From Blastocatellia bacterium (GTDB taxonomy: Bacteria; Acidobacteriota; Blastocatellia; HR10; J050), in NCBI GenBank assembly GCA_026985075.1, contig JALSQX010000004.1:1-64000 (forward strand): DNA of 64,000 nucleotides, written 5' to 3'. Position 1 is the first letter of the stretch. The number at the start of each line of letters is the position of its first letter. The notes beneath the pieces were generated by a model that saw only the letters and a program-made list of their open reading frames with translations, was not told where the DNA came from and made no database searches. Of this stretch, positions 44,236 through 54,105 are shown piece after piece. The position numbers were made by a program, and so were the translations under genes.

Positions 44236-45229
44236 ACATGCGCTGATAGTATTCCCGATATGCGCCGCTGCGCACGGCCTCCACCCATGGACGATGGGTC
44301 TGATACCAGCGGACGGTTTTCGCTATGCCGCTCTCGAACGTCTCTTGCGGTCGCCAATCGAATTCACGTTCCACCTTGGAAGGATCGATGGCGTAGCGGC
44401 GGTCGTGTCCGGGGCGATCTTCGACAAACTGAATCAGCGAGCGTGGCTTATTGAGGAGGCGAAGGAGCGTTTCCACCACCTCCAGATTGGTCTTCTCCGA
44501 TCGCGCGCCGACGCAATAGACCTCTCCGGGACGGCCGCGCCTGACGATGGCGTCTACGGCGCGACAATAATCCTCCACGTAAATCCAGTCGCGTACGTTC
44601 AACCCGTCACCGTAGACGGGCAGCGGCTGATCATCCATGGCGTTGGTGATCATCAGGGGAATGAGCTTCTCCGGGAATTGGTAGGGCCCGTAGCAGTTGC
44701 CCGATCGAATGATGATGGTGTCTAATCCGAAAGTATGATGGGTGGCGCGAACGAGCATCTCGGCGGCCGCTTTGGACGCCGCATAGGGGCTGTTCGGTCG
44801 CAGAGGACTTTCTTCGGTGAAGTATCCCTCGGGTCCTAAACTCCCCATGACCTCATCGGTCGAGATCTGCACGAATCGATGAACGCCCCGAGCGCGCGCG
44901 GCATCCAGCAGCACCTGAACGCCCGTGATATTGGTGCGAATGAACGCGGCGGGATTCTCGATACTGCGATCGACGTGCGATTCGGCGGCGAAATTGATGA
45001 TGAGATCAACGTCGGCATCCAACGCGGACAGAACGTCCTCCGGCCGGCTGATGTCTCCTCGAACGAATCGATAATTGGGTCGCTCGGCTACGTCGGCGAG
45101 ATTGGCCGGGTTGCCGGCATAGGTGAGCTTATCGAAGTTGATGATCTCGCATTGGGGATGCGCGCGCATCCAGTACCGAATGAAATTCGAGCCGATGAAT
45201 CCGGCGCCTCCGGTGATGAAGACTTTCAC
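44201..45229 (-). CDS. rfbB: dTDP-glucose 4,6-dehydratase
   Basis: The GTG start at 45229 has AGGAGG 6 bases upstream; an ATG at 45244 would put that site inside the gene. The 342-residue product opens with 'VFITGGAGFIGSNFIRYW' (NAD loop). 'FVQISTDEVMGSLG' carries the Thr-Asp-Glu of the dehydratase centre and 'SPYAASKAAAEML' the Tyr-x3-Lys. It converts dTDP-glucose to dTDP-4-keto-6-deoxyglucose. rfbD follows with an overlap. Confidence 0.95.
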   Translation of the reverse strand: MKVFITGGAGFIGSNFIRYWMRAHPQCEIINFDKLTYAGNPANLADVAERPNYRFVRGDISRPEDVLSALDADVDLIINFAAESHVDRSIENPAAFIRTNITGVQVLLDAARARGVHRFVQISTDEVMGSLGPEGYFTEESPLRPNSPYAASKAAAEMLVRATHHTFGLDTIIIRSGNCYGPYQFPEKLIPLMITNAMDDQPLPVYGDGLNVRDWIYVEDYCRAVDAIVRRGRPGEVYCVGARSEKTNLEVVETLLRLLNKPRSLIQFVEDRPGHDRRYAIDPSKVEREFDWRPQETFESGIAKTVRWYQTHRPWVEAVRSGAYREYYQRMYGHRKILKHSG

Positions 45230-45341
45230 GGGCGACCTCCTCATGCCTGCTCAGAAACGATGCGTGTTCTTGACCGGAGCATTGTACTTCATCGCTGGCG
45301 CGATTGGCAAAGAGCGAGATCTCTTCATCGAGGAGACAAAG

Positions 45342-45367
45342 AAAAAAGGGATGGCCACCCATCCCTT
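45342..45367 (-). terminator. Rho-independent terminator of the histone-like gene
   Basis: On the minus strand AAGGGATGG (45359-45367) and CCATCCCTT (45346-45354) pair across a 4-base loop and run into six T (45342-45347). It lies between the lysine-rich protein gene and rfbB and separates their transcripts. Confidence 0.8.
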
Positions 45368-45515
45368 GGCAAAACCACTTGGCAGAACCACTCGGTTGAT
45401 CGAGGTGTCTCGAACTCCCGGCGCTGAGAGGTCAGCGCGGGTGGTCCATCGCGTACCAAGCCGGTTCTTCAGCACTCGCAGACCATACGACCTCCGAGCG
45501 CCGATGAACTCGGAT

Positions 45516-45734
45516 TCACTTCTTCTTCTTCGCCGCTTTCTTCTTGGCTTTTTTCTTTGTTGCCTTCTTCTTGGCGGCCTTCTTCTTGGCCGTCTTCTTG
45601 GCGGCTTTCTTGGCCGCCTTCTTCTTGGCGGCTTTCTTCTTGGTCGCCTTCTTGGCCGCGACGGCCTTCTTCGAGGTCACCTTCGATGCTCGCTTTCTGG
45701 TTGCCTTCTTCTTGGATGTTCTCTTGGTTGCCAT
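45516..45734 (-). CDS. Lysine/alanine-rich histone H1-like DNA-binding protein
   Basis: ATG 45734 follows AAGGAGAGG; the product has 72 residues, about half of them Lys, in repeats of KKAAKK, KKATKK and KKAAKKT. This composition is that of bacterial H1-like proteins (HctB, AlgP C-terminus, the Lys-rich tails of some HU proteins). Such chains bind DNA through charge and compact it. The repeats are imperfect at the DNA level (runs of CTTCTTGGCGGC on the plus strand). An unusual 10-bp inverted repeat lies in the leader. An upstream in-frame start at 45770 would cover that repeat and is less likely. Confidence 0.85.
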   Translation of the reverse strand: MATKRTSKKKATRKRASKVTSKKAVAAKKATKKKAAKKKAAKKAAKKTAKKKAAKKKATKKKAKKKAAKKKK

Positions 45735-45761
45735 ACGCTTTCCTCTCCTTCGATAGAGATC

Positions 45762-45787
45762 ATCAACCACAATATGCTGTGGTTGAT
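45762..45787 (-). promoter_or_regulatory. Perfect inverted repeat in the histone-like gene leader
   Basis: ATCAACCACA (45762-45771) and TGTGGTTGAT (45778-45787) form perfect 10-bp arms around ATATGC, 28-53 bases upstream of the ATG. It could be an operator or a leader hairpin. The flank is AT-rich, as expected of a promoter. Confidence 0.6.
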
Positions 45788-45968
45788 TTTAAATTGTGTA
45801 CAATCAAACTCCACATACAATATCTTGTTAGTTTATAAAACTTTTCTCCGTGAATGTCAATAAGTTTTTTTGTTCACCATGGCTGAAGAGAACACATAGA
45901 GAATCGTCGAGGCCAAAGACGCTGGGTGTGTTCCCCTGAAACGCCCATCTGGAGCCGCTTCCAGAGGA

Positions 45969-48900
45969 TCATTCGGTGAGCCGACGATAGATGCCGGGGA
46001 GTCGTTCGGGGAGACTGAGGATATCATCGATGATCGTGTAGCGGACATCGCCATACATATCGCGCAGGTGCGGTTCCGATTCGCGATCGATGGTGATGCA
46101 GAACGGCGTGATCCCTTCCATGCGAGCTTGTCGCAACGCCATCTTGGTATCTTCGCGCGCGTAGCGCGAATCGCCATAGTCCTGATCGTAGGGCCGACCA
46201 TCGCTCAGTACGATGAGCAATTTCGTTTGTGCCGGTTGGTGCATTAATCGGGCGGTGGCATGTCGAATGGCGGCGCCGAGGCGCGTGTTGTTCTGATAGG
46301 TGATGCCGCCGATGCGCGATTCGACATCCGGACCGTAGGGCTCGTCGAAATCTTTCACGATATAAAATTTCACCCGATGTCGCCCTTCGCTGGTGAAGCC
46401 CTGGATAGAGTAAAGATCGCCGACGGCTTCCAAGGCCTCGCTCATGAGGACGAGACCTTCTTTCTCGATGTCGATGATGCGCTTGGCCAGCCGACCTTTC
46501 ATGCCCCGTCGTCCCACTGTGCGTGCCGTTGAACTGGACATGTCCAGCAGGAAAGAGACGGCCACATCGCGTCGCTTGCGCAAGCGCCGAACGTACAATC
46601 GTTCTGACACGCGACCGGACGTTCGTCGATCGAGGGCATAATCGATGACGGCTTGCAGGTCGAAGTCCTCCCCATCGATCTCGCCGCGAATTTTCTTCAA
46701 GGCTTCGGGGCGCAGCAATTGAAACTGATAGCGGATCGAGGAAATGAGAGGTCCATAGAAGGAACGCACATATTCGACGAATTGCCGTCCACCCTGCCGC
46801 GCCGATTTCTCGATGATTCGGCACCAATGGGGGCGGAAGTCGGCCAGCTCCCGATCCCATTCCTCGTAATAGTAGACCTCATCCTGGGGATCGAGATCAT
46901 CGGCGGTGACGGCACCGCGGTGAGCGAAGTCCTGATGAGGATCAGCCTGCGCGGGCGGACGCCGGGTGATGACCCGAACCCAGTGATCGAAATGATCGGA
47001 TGGGCGCTCGCCAGCCTGTTGATCGACGGACTCGGCGCTCCGCTCCTGGAGCATCGATGGGACATCGGCCATCGGCTCCGGTTCACCCTGTCCTTCACCA
47101 TGATCGGTCGACGAGCTCGGCAATTGGGCTTCGCGGAGTTGCTCGGAGGCATTGACCATCAGACGATATATCCGATGAGTGGCCATGAGGCTATCGGCCA
47201 CGGTGGCCGTGAGGAGCTGAATGTGCTCCTGCAAAATGATCTCCAGTTGTTGCACCAGGTGGGGGTACAACGCTCGCGCCAGATCGGGCGCTCCACCGCC
47301 GATGGTCATGTCCGCGAGCAGTTGCATGAAGGCGCGATCGGGGGGCAAGGTGTCAATCGACGGAGCCTGTTCTCGCCATCGGGCGCGAAAGAAATCGAGG
47401 TCTCGCTTCAGGCCACGATAGGCGTGACGTAACTGGTGATCGATGCGCCCGCTCTCGATGAGAGCGAATAGCTGCGTGGCGAATTCGCGATAGGGAAACC
47501 GCGAGAGTACGGTCGTGTAGTTGACGGCCTCGGGAGGAGTGGACGATGGAGAGGCATCGGCGCTGGCGAAATCGGCTTCCACGCGCTCCAAAATCGATTG
47601 GAGCTCGGTCGTGCCACTCTCATAGGTGCCGAATTCGATTTGCCCCGCGCCATAGGCTGCGAGGACTTTGTATAAACGAAAATTGGACGAAAAGTCGTCG
47701 AACTCGGAGATCGCCGCGGGAAGATACACCGTGCGGCCATCGCCGAGGCGCATCTGTTCGGCGAAGCGCGACAGTTGAAAAGTGGGAAGCGGCTGGATCG
47801 AGAGCTCTCGACCGGTCAGAGCTTCAACATAGAGTCGTAGCGTATGGATGACGGTATCCAGCGTCACGCCGCCCGTCGATTCTTTCAAGAGCCGCTGACT
47901 GGTTTGCGTCTCCAACGTGTAATAGGCGTAGGCGCGCCGCGCGTCTTGATGGTGGAGCTTGAGTCCGGCGCGCGCCCAATGGGCGAATTGCTCGAACGAA
48001 CCGAGCCGAAGTGCTGTGGGACTCGATTTGAAACATTCGATGGCCAGAAAGATATTGTGTTGACCGATCTCCTCGATCAGGGCGAGAACCTTATCGCCCA
48101 GGACGTCGGCGCGATGCTGGCCGAGGGCGGAGAGGCGAGAGATGACCTCGGGCGTCGCTTTCAGAAAATTGTACACCGTGGCATTGCCTTGCGCCGCGAT
48201 GCTCTGCGTCAATTCCGTCCACCGTTGAAGGGTGCGGGGGCCCATCTCGGCGAGGATATGGGCGGCTACGATGAAGTATTGCAGAGCGACGCCCCCGCTG
48301 CGCTCCAGGAAGGCGCGCGTGTGCATCATGAGATCTCTCTGCAATTCCGGGTTCACCTCCGGCAACGTGTGCGGGAGCTGGGAGAAGAACTCCGTCGCCA
48401 GTCCGCCGGCGCGATGGGCAAACAGTGCGGTCACCCGCAGCACCTCTTCGATGAGCGCTCGTCGCTCTTCGGGCGACGAGGTGGAGAGCGTATCGTCCCC
48501 CGGTCGTCGAATCGGCCCGCGATGTTCCTGTCGCATGAAGGCGAGCGTGCGCGGGGCGGTCGCGAGGAGTTCGGCGCTCTGCGTCGCGCTGCGACGGCTG
48601 ACTTCGTAGGCGATCTCATAGAGCTGCTCAGCAATGCGTTCATCGGCGATGCGCTCGATGAGCCGCGGGGCCGCCTGGAAGCACTCCATGGCCACGCTGG
48701 TGGAGATCATCGCTTGACGATCACAAACGGTGAGCGCCAATCCGCGTAATCGCTTGGGCAACGTTCTCAGAACCCGAGCGCTCGACTGGAAGAAACTCAT
48801 AGCCACATCAGGATTCACTGTGACCAATCGGCGGCAGAGCTTCCCCCACAATCGCAACTCATCGATATCCAGATGATGAGCGATGTCCGGTCCTACGCGA

Positions 48901-49097
48901 AAGAACTCGAGCGCGGCGCGCAGCGACGATCCCGCCAGCCCGACGCCCACATCCAACATGACCAGCGCGCGCTCGGCGGGCACGCGATGCAGCTTCTCGG
49001 CGAGACTCTCGATCTTGGAGGGAGGAATTCCCTTGAGATGCTGAGTGAGGATGTCTTCGATCTTCTCGCTCATGGCTTTCAACAACGGACGCGCCAT
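45969..49097 (-). CDS. NorD/CbbO-type VWA protein with helical repeats
   Basis: A 1042-residue cytoplasmic protein. Residues about 60-410 hold eight or nine helical repeats of 35-40 residues with the pattern A-x-(E/S)-(F/C)-F-x-x-(A/S)-P-x-x-(I/L), for example '[15 protein letters not shown]', '[15 protein letters not shown]', '[15 protein letters not shown]' and '[15 protein letters not shown]'. The C-terminal 240 residues are a VWA domain with the MIDAS motif '[13 protein letters not shown]' and '[17 protein letters not shown]'. NorD and CbbO have this tail and work with an AAA+ ATPase of the NorQ/CbbQ type to insert metals or activate enzymes. The ATPase gene lies 156 bases upstream on the same strand. 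NorD is usually near 600 residues, so this is a large form. No nor, cbb or cox enzyme genes are nearby. Confidence 0.85.
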   Translation of the reverse strand: MARPLLKAMSEKIEDILTQHLKGIPPSKIESLAEKLHRVPAERALVMLDVGVGLAGSSLRAALEFFRVGPDIAHHLDIDELRLWGKLCRRLVTVNPDVAMSFFQSSARVLRTLPKRLRGLALTVCDRQAMISTSVAMECFQAAPRLIERIADERIAEQLYEIAYEVSRRSATQSAELLATAPRTLAFMRQEHRGPIRRPGDDTLSTSSPEERRALIEEVLRVTALFAHRAGGLATEFFSQLPHTLPEVNPELQRDLMMHTRAFLERSGGVALQYFIVAAHILAEMGPRTLQRWTELTQSIAAQGNATVYNFLKATPEVISRLSALGQHRADVLGDKVLALIEEIGQHNIFLAIECFKSSPTALRLGSFEQFAHWARAGLKLHHQDARRAYAYYTLETQTSQRLLKESTGGVTLDTVIHTLRLYVEALTGRELSIQPLPTFQLSRFAEQMRLGDGRTVYLPAAISEFDDFSSNFRLYKVLAAYGAGQIEFGTYESGTTELQSILERVEADFASADASPSSTPPEAVNYTTVLSRFPYREFATQLFALIESGRIDHQLRHAYRGLKRDLDFFRARWREQAPSIDTLPPDRAFMQLLADMTIGGGAPDLARALYPHLVQQLEIILQEHIQLLTATVADSLMATHRIYRLMVNASEQLREAQLPSSSTDHGEGQGEPEPMADVPSMLQERSAESVDQQAGERPSDHFDHWVRVITRRPPAQADPHQDFAHRGAVTADDLDPQDEVYYYEEWDRELADFRPHWCRIIEKSARQGGRQFVEYVRSFYGPLISSIRYQFQLLRPEALKKIRGEIDGEDFDLQAVIDYALDRRTSGRVSERLYVRRLRKRRDVAVSFLLDMSSSTARTVGRRGMKGRLAKRIIDIEKEGLVLMSEALEAVGDLYSIQGFTSEGRHRVKFYIVKDFDEPYGPDVESRIGGITYQNNTRLGAAIRHATARLMHQPAQTKLLIVLSDGRPYDQDYGDSRYAREDTKMALRQARMEGITPFCITIDRESEPHLRDMYGDVRYTIIDDILSLPERLPGIYRRLTE

Positions 49098-49253
49098 TGT
49101 GGATCGTGAACGCCACGTTCACCAATCGAACGGCTCGATCTCCCTGCGCTCATCGCCCACCCGATCGTCAGCACATGAGCGATCGATGAAGGGGAGCTCC
49201 GCCCGCTGGATAGGTTGTCGATATCCCGGTGTGGACGGTGGCGCTCACCGACC

Positions 49254-50060
49254 TTAAATGATCGTCGTGATGATCTCATGAATGCTCCGTTGAATCTCCG
49301 GATCATCGGTGATGGTATTGGTGATGGCCACCCGGCAGGCTTCGATGGGCGAAATCCCATTGGTCATCAATTGAGCGGCGTAGACGAGCAATCGGGTGGA
49401 GACGCCTTCTTCCAGACCGTGACCTTTCAAGTTGCGAACCTTCTCTCCGATTTTGACCAGATCGCGCGCCAACGACTCATCTACTCCCCCTTCGTGCATC
49501 AGGATCTGGGTTTCGATCTCCGGCGAAGGATAGTTGAATTCCAGGCTCACGAAGCGCTGTCGAGTGGAATGCTTGAGGTCTTTGAGCACACTTTGATACC
49601 CGGGATTGTAGGAGACGACGAGCATGAATTCGTCCGGCGCTTTGATGAGCGTTCCCAACTTCTCCACCGGAAGGATGCGTCGATCATCGGTCAGGGGATG
49701 AATGAGCACGATCGTGTCTTTGCGCGCTTCGACCACCTCGTCCAGGTAACAGATGCCGCCGATTTTGACCGCCGTGGTCAGTGGGCCATCGTGCCAGACG
49801 GTCTCTTCGCCCTCCAGCAGGAAGCGTCCCACCAGATCGGTGGCCGACAAATCTTCGTGACAGGCGACGGTGATCAGTGGTCGCTGGAGTCGCCAGGCCA
49901 TGTGTTCGATGAATCGCGTCTTCCCGCATCCGGTGGGGCCTTTGAGCATGACCGGCAATCGAGCGTGATAGGCCGCGGCGAAGAGCTCGATCTCGTTGTT
50001 GACCGGAATGTAAAACGGTTCCGTGTCGATTCGGTATTTCTCGGCTACCGTTTCGATCAT
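49254..50060 (-). CDS. MoxR-family AAA+ ATPase, CbbQ/NorQ type
   Basis: The 268-residue product has Walker A '[18 protein letters not shown]', Walker B '[15 protein letters not shown]' and sensor '[19 protein letters not shown]', as in CbbQ/NorQ. These hexameric ATPases remodel a client enzyme together with a VWA partner. The partner is the gene downstream (45969-49097). The promoter at 50069-50097 would start transcription only one to three bases before the ATG, and no Shine-Dalgarno sequence is visible, so the mRNA is probably leaderless. Confidence 0.92.
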   Translation of the reverse strand: MIETVAEKYRIDTEPFYIPVNNEIELFAAAYHARLPVMLKGPTGCGKTRFIEHMAWRLQRPLITVACHEDLSATDLVGRFLLEGEETVWHDGPLTTAVKIGGICYLDEVVEARKDTIVLIHPLTDDRRILPVEKLGTLIKAPDEFMLVVSYNPGYQSVLKDLKHSTRQRFVSLEFNYPSPEIETQILMHEGGVDESLARDLVKIGEKVRNLKGHGLEEGVSTRLLVYAAQLMTNGISPIEACRVAITNTITDDPEIQRSIHEIITTII

Positions 50061-50068
50061 AAGTTGCT

Positions 50069-50097
50069 ATAATATCACTTCAGGTCGAGGGCGACAA
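50069..50097 (-). promoter_or_regulatory. Promoter of the norQ-like gene
   Basis: On the minus strand TTGTCG (50092-50097) and TATTAT (50069-50074) are 17 bases apart, and TG stands at the extended -10 position (TGATATTAT). The distance to ATG 50060 predicts an almost leaderless message. Confidence 0.65.
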
Positions 50098-50321
50098 TCG
50101 ACGGAGCAGAGATTGCCGGTGACGAGGGCCGGAGGGCGGAGTAGGACCGGTCGAGAGAGCGCACTGGAACTTCAGATGGCGAACGAGGGTGCACTTTCCC
50201 AATCCTGTTTCTCTATGGGCGTGAGTCGTCAACCATAGACGTGATGCGGACCCGCGTCGAGCGCGGCGCGTTCGCACCGATGAAGGAAGAATTCGACGCA
50301 TTAGTGGGAGCCAAAACGAGC

Positions 50322-51479
50322 ATGAGAATCGCGGTGGCTATGAGCGGCGGCGTCGATAGTTCGACGGCGGCGGCGCTCCTCAAACGGCAAGGTCACGACG
50401 TCGTGGGCTTCATGTTGAAGATGTGGAATGAGCGGCGCAACGTGGGACCCAAGGGAGAGCTTCTGCCCGCTCGCTGTTGCTCGATCGAAGATGTCATGGA
50501 TGCGCGAAGGGTGGCCGCGCATCTGGGGTTCCCGTTCTATGTGCTCAATATGGAGGAGGAATTCGAGCGCCGCGTCATTCTGCCTTACGTCCGGGAGTAC
50601 CTGAGAGGACGCACGCCCATTCCCTGTGTGGCGTGCAATACGCATGTGAAGTTCCGGTCGCTTCTGGAGTATGCCGCCCGGCTCGGGTTCGAGCGCGTGG
50701 CGACGGGACATTATGCTCGGATCGAATGGGATGAGGTGACCGGACGATGGTTGCTGAAGCGAGGCATGGATGCCCGTCGCGATCAATCCTATTTCCTGTT
50801 CGAGTTGCAGCAGGATCAACTCGCCCGGATGCTCTTCCCATTGGGAAACCTGACCAAGCAGGAGGTGCGGCGCATCGCCGCCACGTTGCACATCCCGGTG
50901 GCCGAAAAGGATGAGAGTCGCGAAGTCTGCTTCGTGCCCGACGGCCATTACGCCGAGTTCGTCGAGGAGTATCGGCGCACGGGCAAGCGCGCCGAGCCGG
51001 AACCGGACGTCTGGCGGGCGCAGCGCGAGGCACTGCCATCGTTACCATCGGAAGGCGAGATTGTGACCACGACCGGGGAAGTGGTGGGGCGCCATCGCGG
51101 CATCCACCGATATACGGTCGGTCAGCGCCGCGGGTTGAATCTGGCCGTCGGTCGTCCCCTCTATGTCATTCGCATCGATGGCGAGCGCAATCGGCTGGTC
51201 GTAGGGAGCCGTCAGCAGCTCTACTCCCGCGTGCTTCGCGCCGAGCGAACCAATTGGATTGCCATTCCCGCATTGACCGGTCCGCTGCGGGTGAGCGCCA
51301 AGGTGCGGTATCGCCATCCAGCGGCGATGGCCACGGTGGAACCGATTGGAGAAGATCAGGTGCAGGTCACCTTCGATCAACCGCAGCCCGCCATCACGCC
51401 CGGGCAGGCCGTAGTGTTCTATGAGGGCGACGTGGTCGTGGGCGGAGGATGGATCTGTGAGGCACAGCCAGAGTCGTGA
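50322..51479 (+). CDS. mnmA: tRNA-specific 2-thiouridylase MnmA
   Basis: The product has 385 residues from ATG 50322; ATG 50280 and GTG 50241 would add a non-homologous extension. The PP-loop 'IAVAMSGGVDSSTAA' starts at residue 3, and the catalytic Cys pair lies in 'PIPCVACNTHVKF' and 'DESREVCFVPDG'. 'ATGHYARIEW', 'GMDARRDQSYFLF' and 'YTVGQRRGLNLAVG' complete the family. The enzyme activates U34 of tRNA-Lys/Glu/Gln with ATP and puts in sulfur. Sulfur could come from rhodanese or IscS-type donors. The next gene overlaps its 3' end by 23 bases. Confidence 0.96.
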   Translation: MRIAVAMSGGVDSSTAAALLKRQGHDVVGFMLKMWNERRNVGPKGELLPARCCSIEDVMDARRVAAHLGFPFYVLNMEEEFERRVILPYVREYLRGRTPIPCVACNTHVKFRSLLEYAARLGFERVATGHYARIEWDEVTGRWLLKRGMDARRDQSYFLFELQQDQLARMLFPLGNLTKQEVRRIAATLHIPVAEKDESREVCFVPDGHYAEFVEEYRRTGKRAEPEPDVWRAQREALPSLPSEGEIVTTTGEVVGRHRGIHRYTVGQRRGLNLAVGRPLYVIRIDGERNRLVVGSRQQLYSRVLRAERTNWIAIPALTGPLRVSAKVRYRHPAAMATVEPIGEDQVQVTFDQPQPAITPGQAVVFYEGDVVVGGGWICEAQPES

Positions 51480-52131
51480 TCGAACGGCTTTCCGGAGAAA
51501 GGGAGGTCGAGATGAGTGGACGCTCGTCTTCCTCTCGCTCGTCGTCTTCTCGGTCGCTCTGGCGGTGATCGGCTGTGGACGCCCTTTCCGCGCGCCGGCG
51601 CGCATTCCGCTGTTACCCGGTAATCTCGCGGCTCACACCACCGCCCACCATCTCGTCATCGAAGCCACGGCCATCCTCGATGAGGACGAGTTGCTGCGAT
51701 TGTTCAACGCCAATTTGCGGTTGGCCCGGCTGTTGGTCGTCGAGGTGAGCCTGATCAACCGGGGTCCCGAGCCGATGGATCTCCGCGGAGTCCGTTTCGC
51801 TCTGGAGGATGCCGGCGGCCACAGATTCCGGCCCTTGAAGCCGCGAAAGGCGGTGAAGAAGCTCTACAAGTATTACCGGATCAAAAACTACATCATCTAT
51901 TTTCGAAAAGAGTTGGAAGCCGATTTTGAGCGGCGTCGTCTCTCCCTCAGCGAGCCGCTGAATGCCGGTGAGCGGCGGCAGGGATTTCTCTACTTCGAGT
52001 TCCCCAGGGAGGTCGATCCTCTCCATCGTATCGACAGTCTGACGCTCCGGCTCGAGGGCTTATCGAGAGCGGAGGAAGATGCGGTGTTGGAATTGCGGCT
52101 CAGTCGAAGGGAATCGACCATTGGTCAGTGA
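51457..52131 (+). CDS. Lipoprotein of unknown function
   Basis: The 224-residue product starts at GTG 51457 with GGCGGAGGAT 8 bases upstream, inside the end of mnmA. An ATG at 51512 is in another frame. A basic N-region is followed by a hydrophobic core and lipobox (LVVFSVALAVIGC, Cys40). The mature part contains a beta-sandwich-like segment, 'LLVVEVSLINRGPEPMDLRG' and 'FLYFEFPREVDPLHRIDSLT', similar to secreted DUF4352/DUF4139-like 'telokin' Ig folds that support cell-surface interactions. Function is unknown. Confidence 0.7.
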   Translation: MRHSQSRDRTAFRRKGGRDEWTLVFLSLVVFSVALAVIGCGRPFRAPARIPLLPGNLAAHTTAHHLVIEATAILDEDELLRLFNANLRLARLLVVEVSLINRGPEPMDLRGVRFALEDAGGHRFRPLKPRKAVKKLYKYYRIKNYIIYFRKELEADFERRRLSLSEPLNAGERRQGFLYFEFPREVDPLHRIDSLTLRLEGLSRAEEDAVLELRLSRRESTIGQ

Positions 52132-52344
52132 GACCCGGGCGGCGAAAGCGGGAGAAGCGATTGTGACGACGCGCGCGGGATTGACTGTGAAGACCCGAAT
52201 TGTTGATTCTCTCTCACCCTCGATGAATCACAATCGCCGATCGTGGGCGAGCGCCGGATGTCGATGATCGGTCTCGTCTCGATCTCTTGGGAGTGCTCTC
52301 CAATCCTGAGGTTCTGACCGGGAGCGCTGATCGTCGGTCGTCGA

Positions 52345-52941
52345 TCAAACTTTCGGCGTGACCAGTCCCTTTTGATCTTGATACTTGCCCTGACGATCCT
52401 CGTAGGCGATTTCGCACACTTCGTCGCTCTCGATGAAGATGACCTGAGCGATGCCCTCTTCGGCGTAGATGCGGACTGGTAAATCGGCGGAGTTCGAAAT
52501 CTCCAGCACCAGTCGCCCGCGCCAGGTCGGTTCCAGAGGCGTAGCATTGACGATGAGACCGGAGCGGGCGTAGGTACTCTTGCCGAAGCACAATCCGATG
52601 ACGTTGCGGGGGATGTTGAACGTTTCCACGGTGACGCCCAGCGCGTAGGAGAGGGGTGGGAGCAGCCAGTATTGGGAGCCGTCTTCGGCGGTGCGAAGCG
52701 GGGATTCGATGAGGCTGGAGTTGTCGAAATTCTTGGGATCGATCTCGCGACCCTTGATGGGCGAGAAGACGTGAAAGCCGTCTTTGGCCAGACGGATGTC
52801 GTAGCCGTAACTGGAGAGTCCGGCGCTGATGATGCGACGATTATTGACCTGGCGAATGAGGCGCTCTTCAAATGGTTGAATCATTCCGTGTTCGAGCGCC
52901 ATCTTACGAATCCACTTATCGGATTTCACCGGCATGGCCAT
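52345..52941 (-). CDS. dcd: dCTP deaminase
   Basis: A 198-residue trimeric enzyme of the dUTPase fold: 'SAGLSSYGYDIRLAKDG' near residue 40, 'GLCFGKSTYARSGLIVNAT' (substrate loop with the Ser and Arg) near residue 117 and 'TWRGRLVLEISNSADLPVR' with the catalytic Glu. It deaminates dCTP to dUTP, providing the precursor for dTMP. Some relatives are bifunctional and also hydrolyse dUTP; the sequence does not settle this. The gene is convergent with the lipoprotein gene. Confidence 0.94.
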   Translation of the reverse strand: MAMPVKSDKWIRKMALEHGMIQPFEERLIRQVNNRRIISAGLSSYGYDIRLAKDGFHVFSPIKGREIDPKNFDNSSLIESPLRTAEDGSQYWLLPPLSYALGVTVETFNIPRNVIGLCFGKSTYARSGLIVNATPLEPTWRGRLVLEISNSADLPVRIYAEEGIAQVIFIESDEVCEIAYEDRQGKYQDQKGLVTPKV

Positions 52942-53139
52942 GCGCCTCTTCGATCATGGTATTGAAGGAGGGCGAAGTCTAACACTCGATGCCCGAGACT
53001 TCAAGCGCTGGTCAGCATGGCGGTGGGCTCATCGCGAGGTGAGGCGTGCAGCGCCTATGAGGTCCGCGCCAGGGCTCTCGCTCCGGAGTCGAGAAGGACG
53101 GTGAGGAGGCCGCACTCGGCCGCGCTCATCTGTGGGTTA

Positions 53140-53631
53140 TCAGGATGGCGAATGCTGAGCTGGCCAGGCTCCGAGCGCTTTACGCACATCCACGATCTGT
53201 CCGAGATGGTAAGCGTTGTGGTCGGCGACGAGCAGGATTTCGCGCAGGTAGGTGCGTCCTTCGCCGTGAGGGATCTCGGCGGTCAGGTCCACCTCGGGGT
53301 TGCGAACCAGGGCGATGATCTCATCGAGATCGGACTGGAACTGGGCGAGTGATCTTTCCCAGGCGTCATCGGGAAGGGAGTCCGGGTTCGCCGGCCAGTA
53401 CCCGTCCGGGAAGGGTGGCGAGACCCACGAAGGATCGAGCGTGTAGCGCAGGATGTCTTCTTGCGCGATGCGCATATGTTCGAGGAGTTCCCATATGGAA
53501 TGGAGGCCACCCGGTGGACGCCGGGTGCGCAACTCGGGTGGCAGGTGAGCGAACGCCTGTTCCGGCGTGAGGTGAGCGCTCCCACCGCGCAGTAACTCGA
53601 CGAGGTTCTCTCTCAGAGCAGCGTCGTTCAT
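53140..53631 (-). CDS. DinB-fold (four-helix bundle) metal-binding protein
   Basis: The 163-residue product has the DinB/YfiT pattern: 'SIWELLEHMRIAQEDIL' with the first His and 'LLVADHNAYHLGQIVDVRKA' with the D-H-N-x-Y-H-x-G-Q block carrying two more His. These three His bind a divalent metal, often zinc or nickel. DinB-fold proteins include thiol-dependent transferases for bacillithiol or mycothiol; most are uncharacterised, so the activity here is open. Confidence 0.88.
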   Translation of the reverse strand: MNDAALRENLVELLRGGSAHLTPEQAFAHLPPELRTRRPPGGLHSIWELLEHMRIAQEDILRYTLDPSWVSPPFPDGYWPANPDSLPDDAWERSLAQFQSDLDEIIALVRNPEVDLTAEIPHGEGRTYLREILLVADHNAYHLGQIVDVRKALGAWPAQHSPS

Positions 53632-53961
53632 CGTGATCCTCCTCTGTTGTTTTGATCCGGACGATTATAGTGAGTCTGGCCGGGTGTAGCCAGAGAGCCT
53701 CGGGTGAATTTCTGGATGATTTGTATGTGAATTTGATTTATAATGGGAGCGATGTGGAGTGTGACAGGGGGAATTTCAAGCGTGAGCGGTCTACCGGATC
53801 ACCGGTTGATGTGAGGCGAACAGCAGTAGTGTGAGGTCTGTGGTGAGTTGTTACCGGCGGAGGTGCATTGTCTCACGCGGTGGGAAGGAGGCTACTGGAA
53901 TGAGCGGGGGGAGGAGCATCGGGGTGGGCTCAGGGGATAGCGGTACGTGGCCGACTCGAGA

Positions 53962-54043
53962 CTGAGAGTAAGTTGAAAGAGAGACGCTGGGGAGAGACTC
54001 TACATCGTGCGCATCGGGGGTCAGGAGCTGAGAGTAGGTTGAA
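53962..54043. repeat. Pair of short direct repeats, 66 bases apart
   Basis: CTGAGAGTAAGTTGAA (53962-53977) and CTGAGAGTAGGTTGAA (54028-54043) differ at one position. The 66-base offset is that of a CRISPR unit, yet the shared core is only 16 bases. A relic is possible but not shown. Confidence 0.4.
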
Positions 54044-54105
54044 GAAGTCACCCATAGCCTGGGGGCCACACGGCAAGGATGAGCCGGGATTCGTTGGGGG
54101 ACGTA

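Noticed and set aside
45544-45756. Plus-strand frame rich in Phe and Ala with a membrane-protein look
   Set aside because: It is the reverse reading of the Lys-rich repeat. The minus-strand frame has a start, a ribosome binding site and a terminator.
53739-53814. TATAAT followed by a 20-codon frame at 53752
   Set aside because: No -35 at a proper distance, and the peptide is too short to judge.
53962-54043. A CRISPR array upstream of the cas genes
   Set aside because: Only two 16-base matches and no third copy; recorded as a repeat, not as an array.
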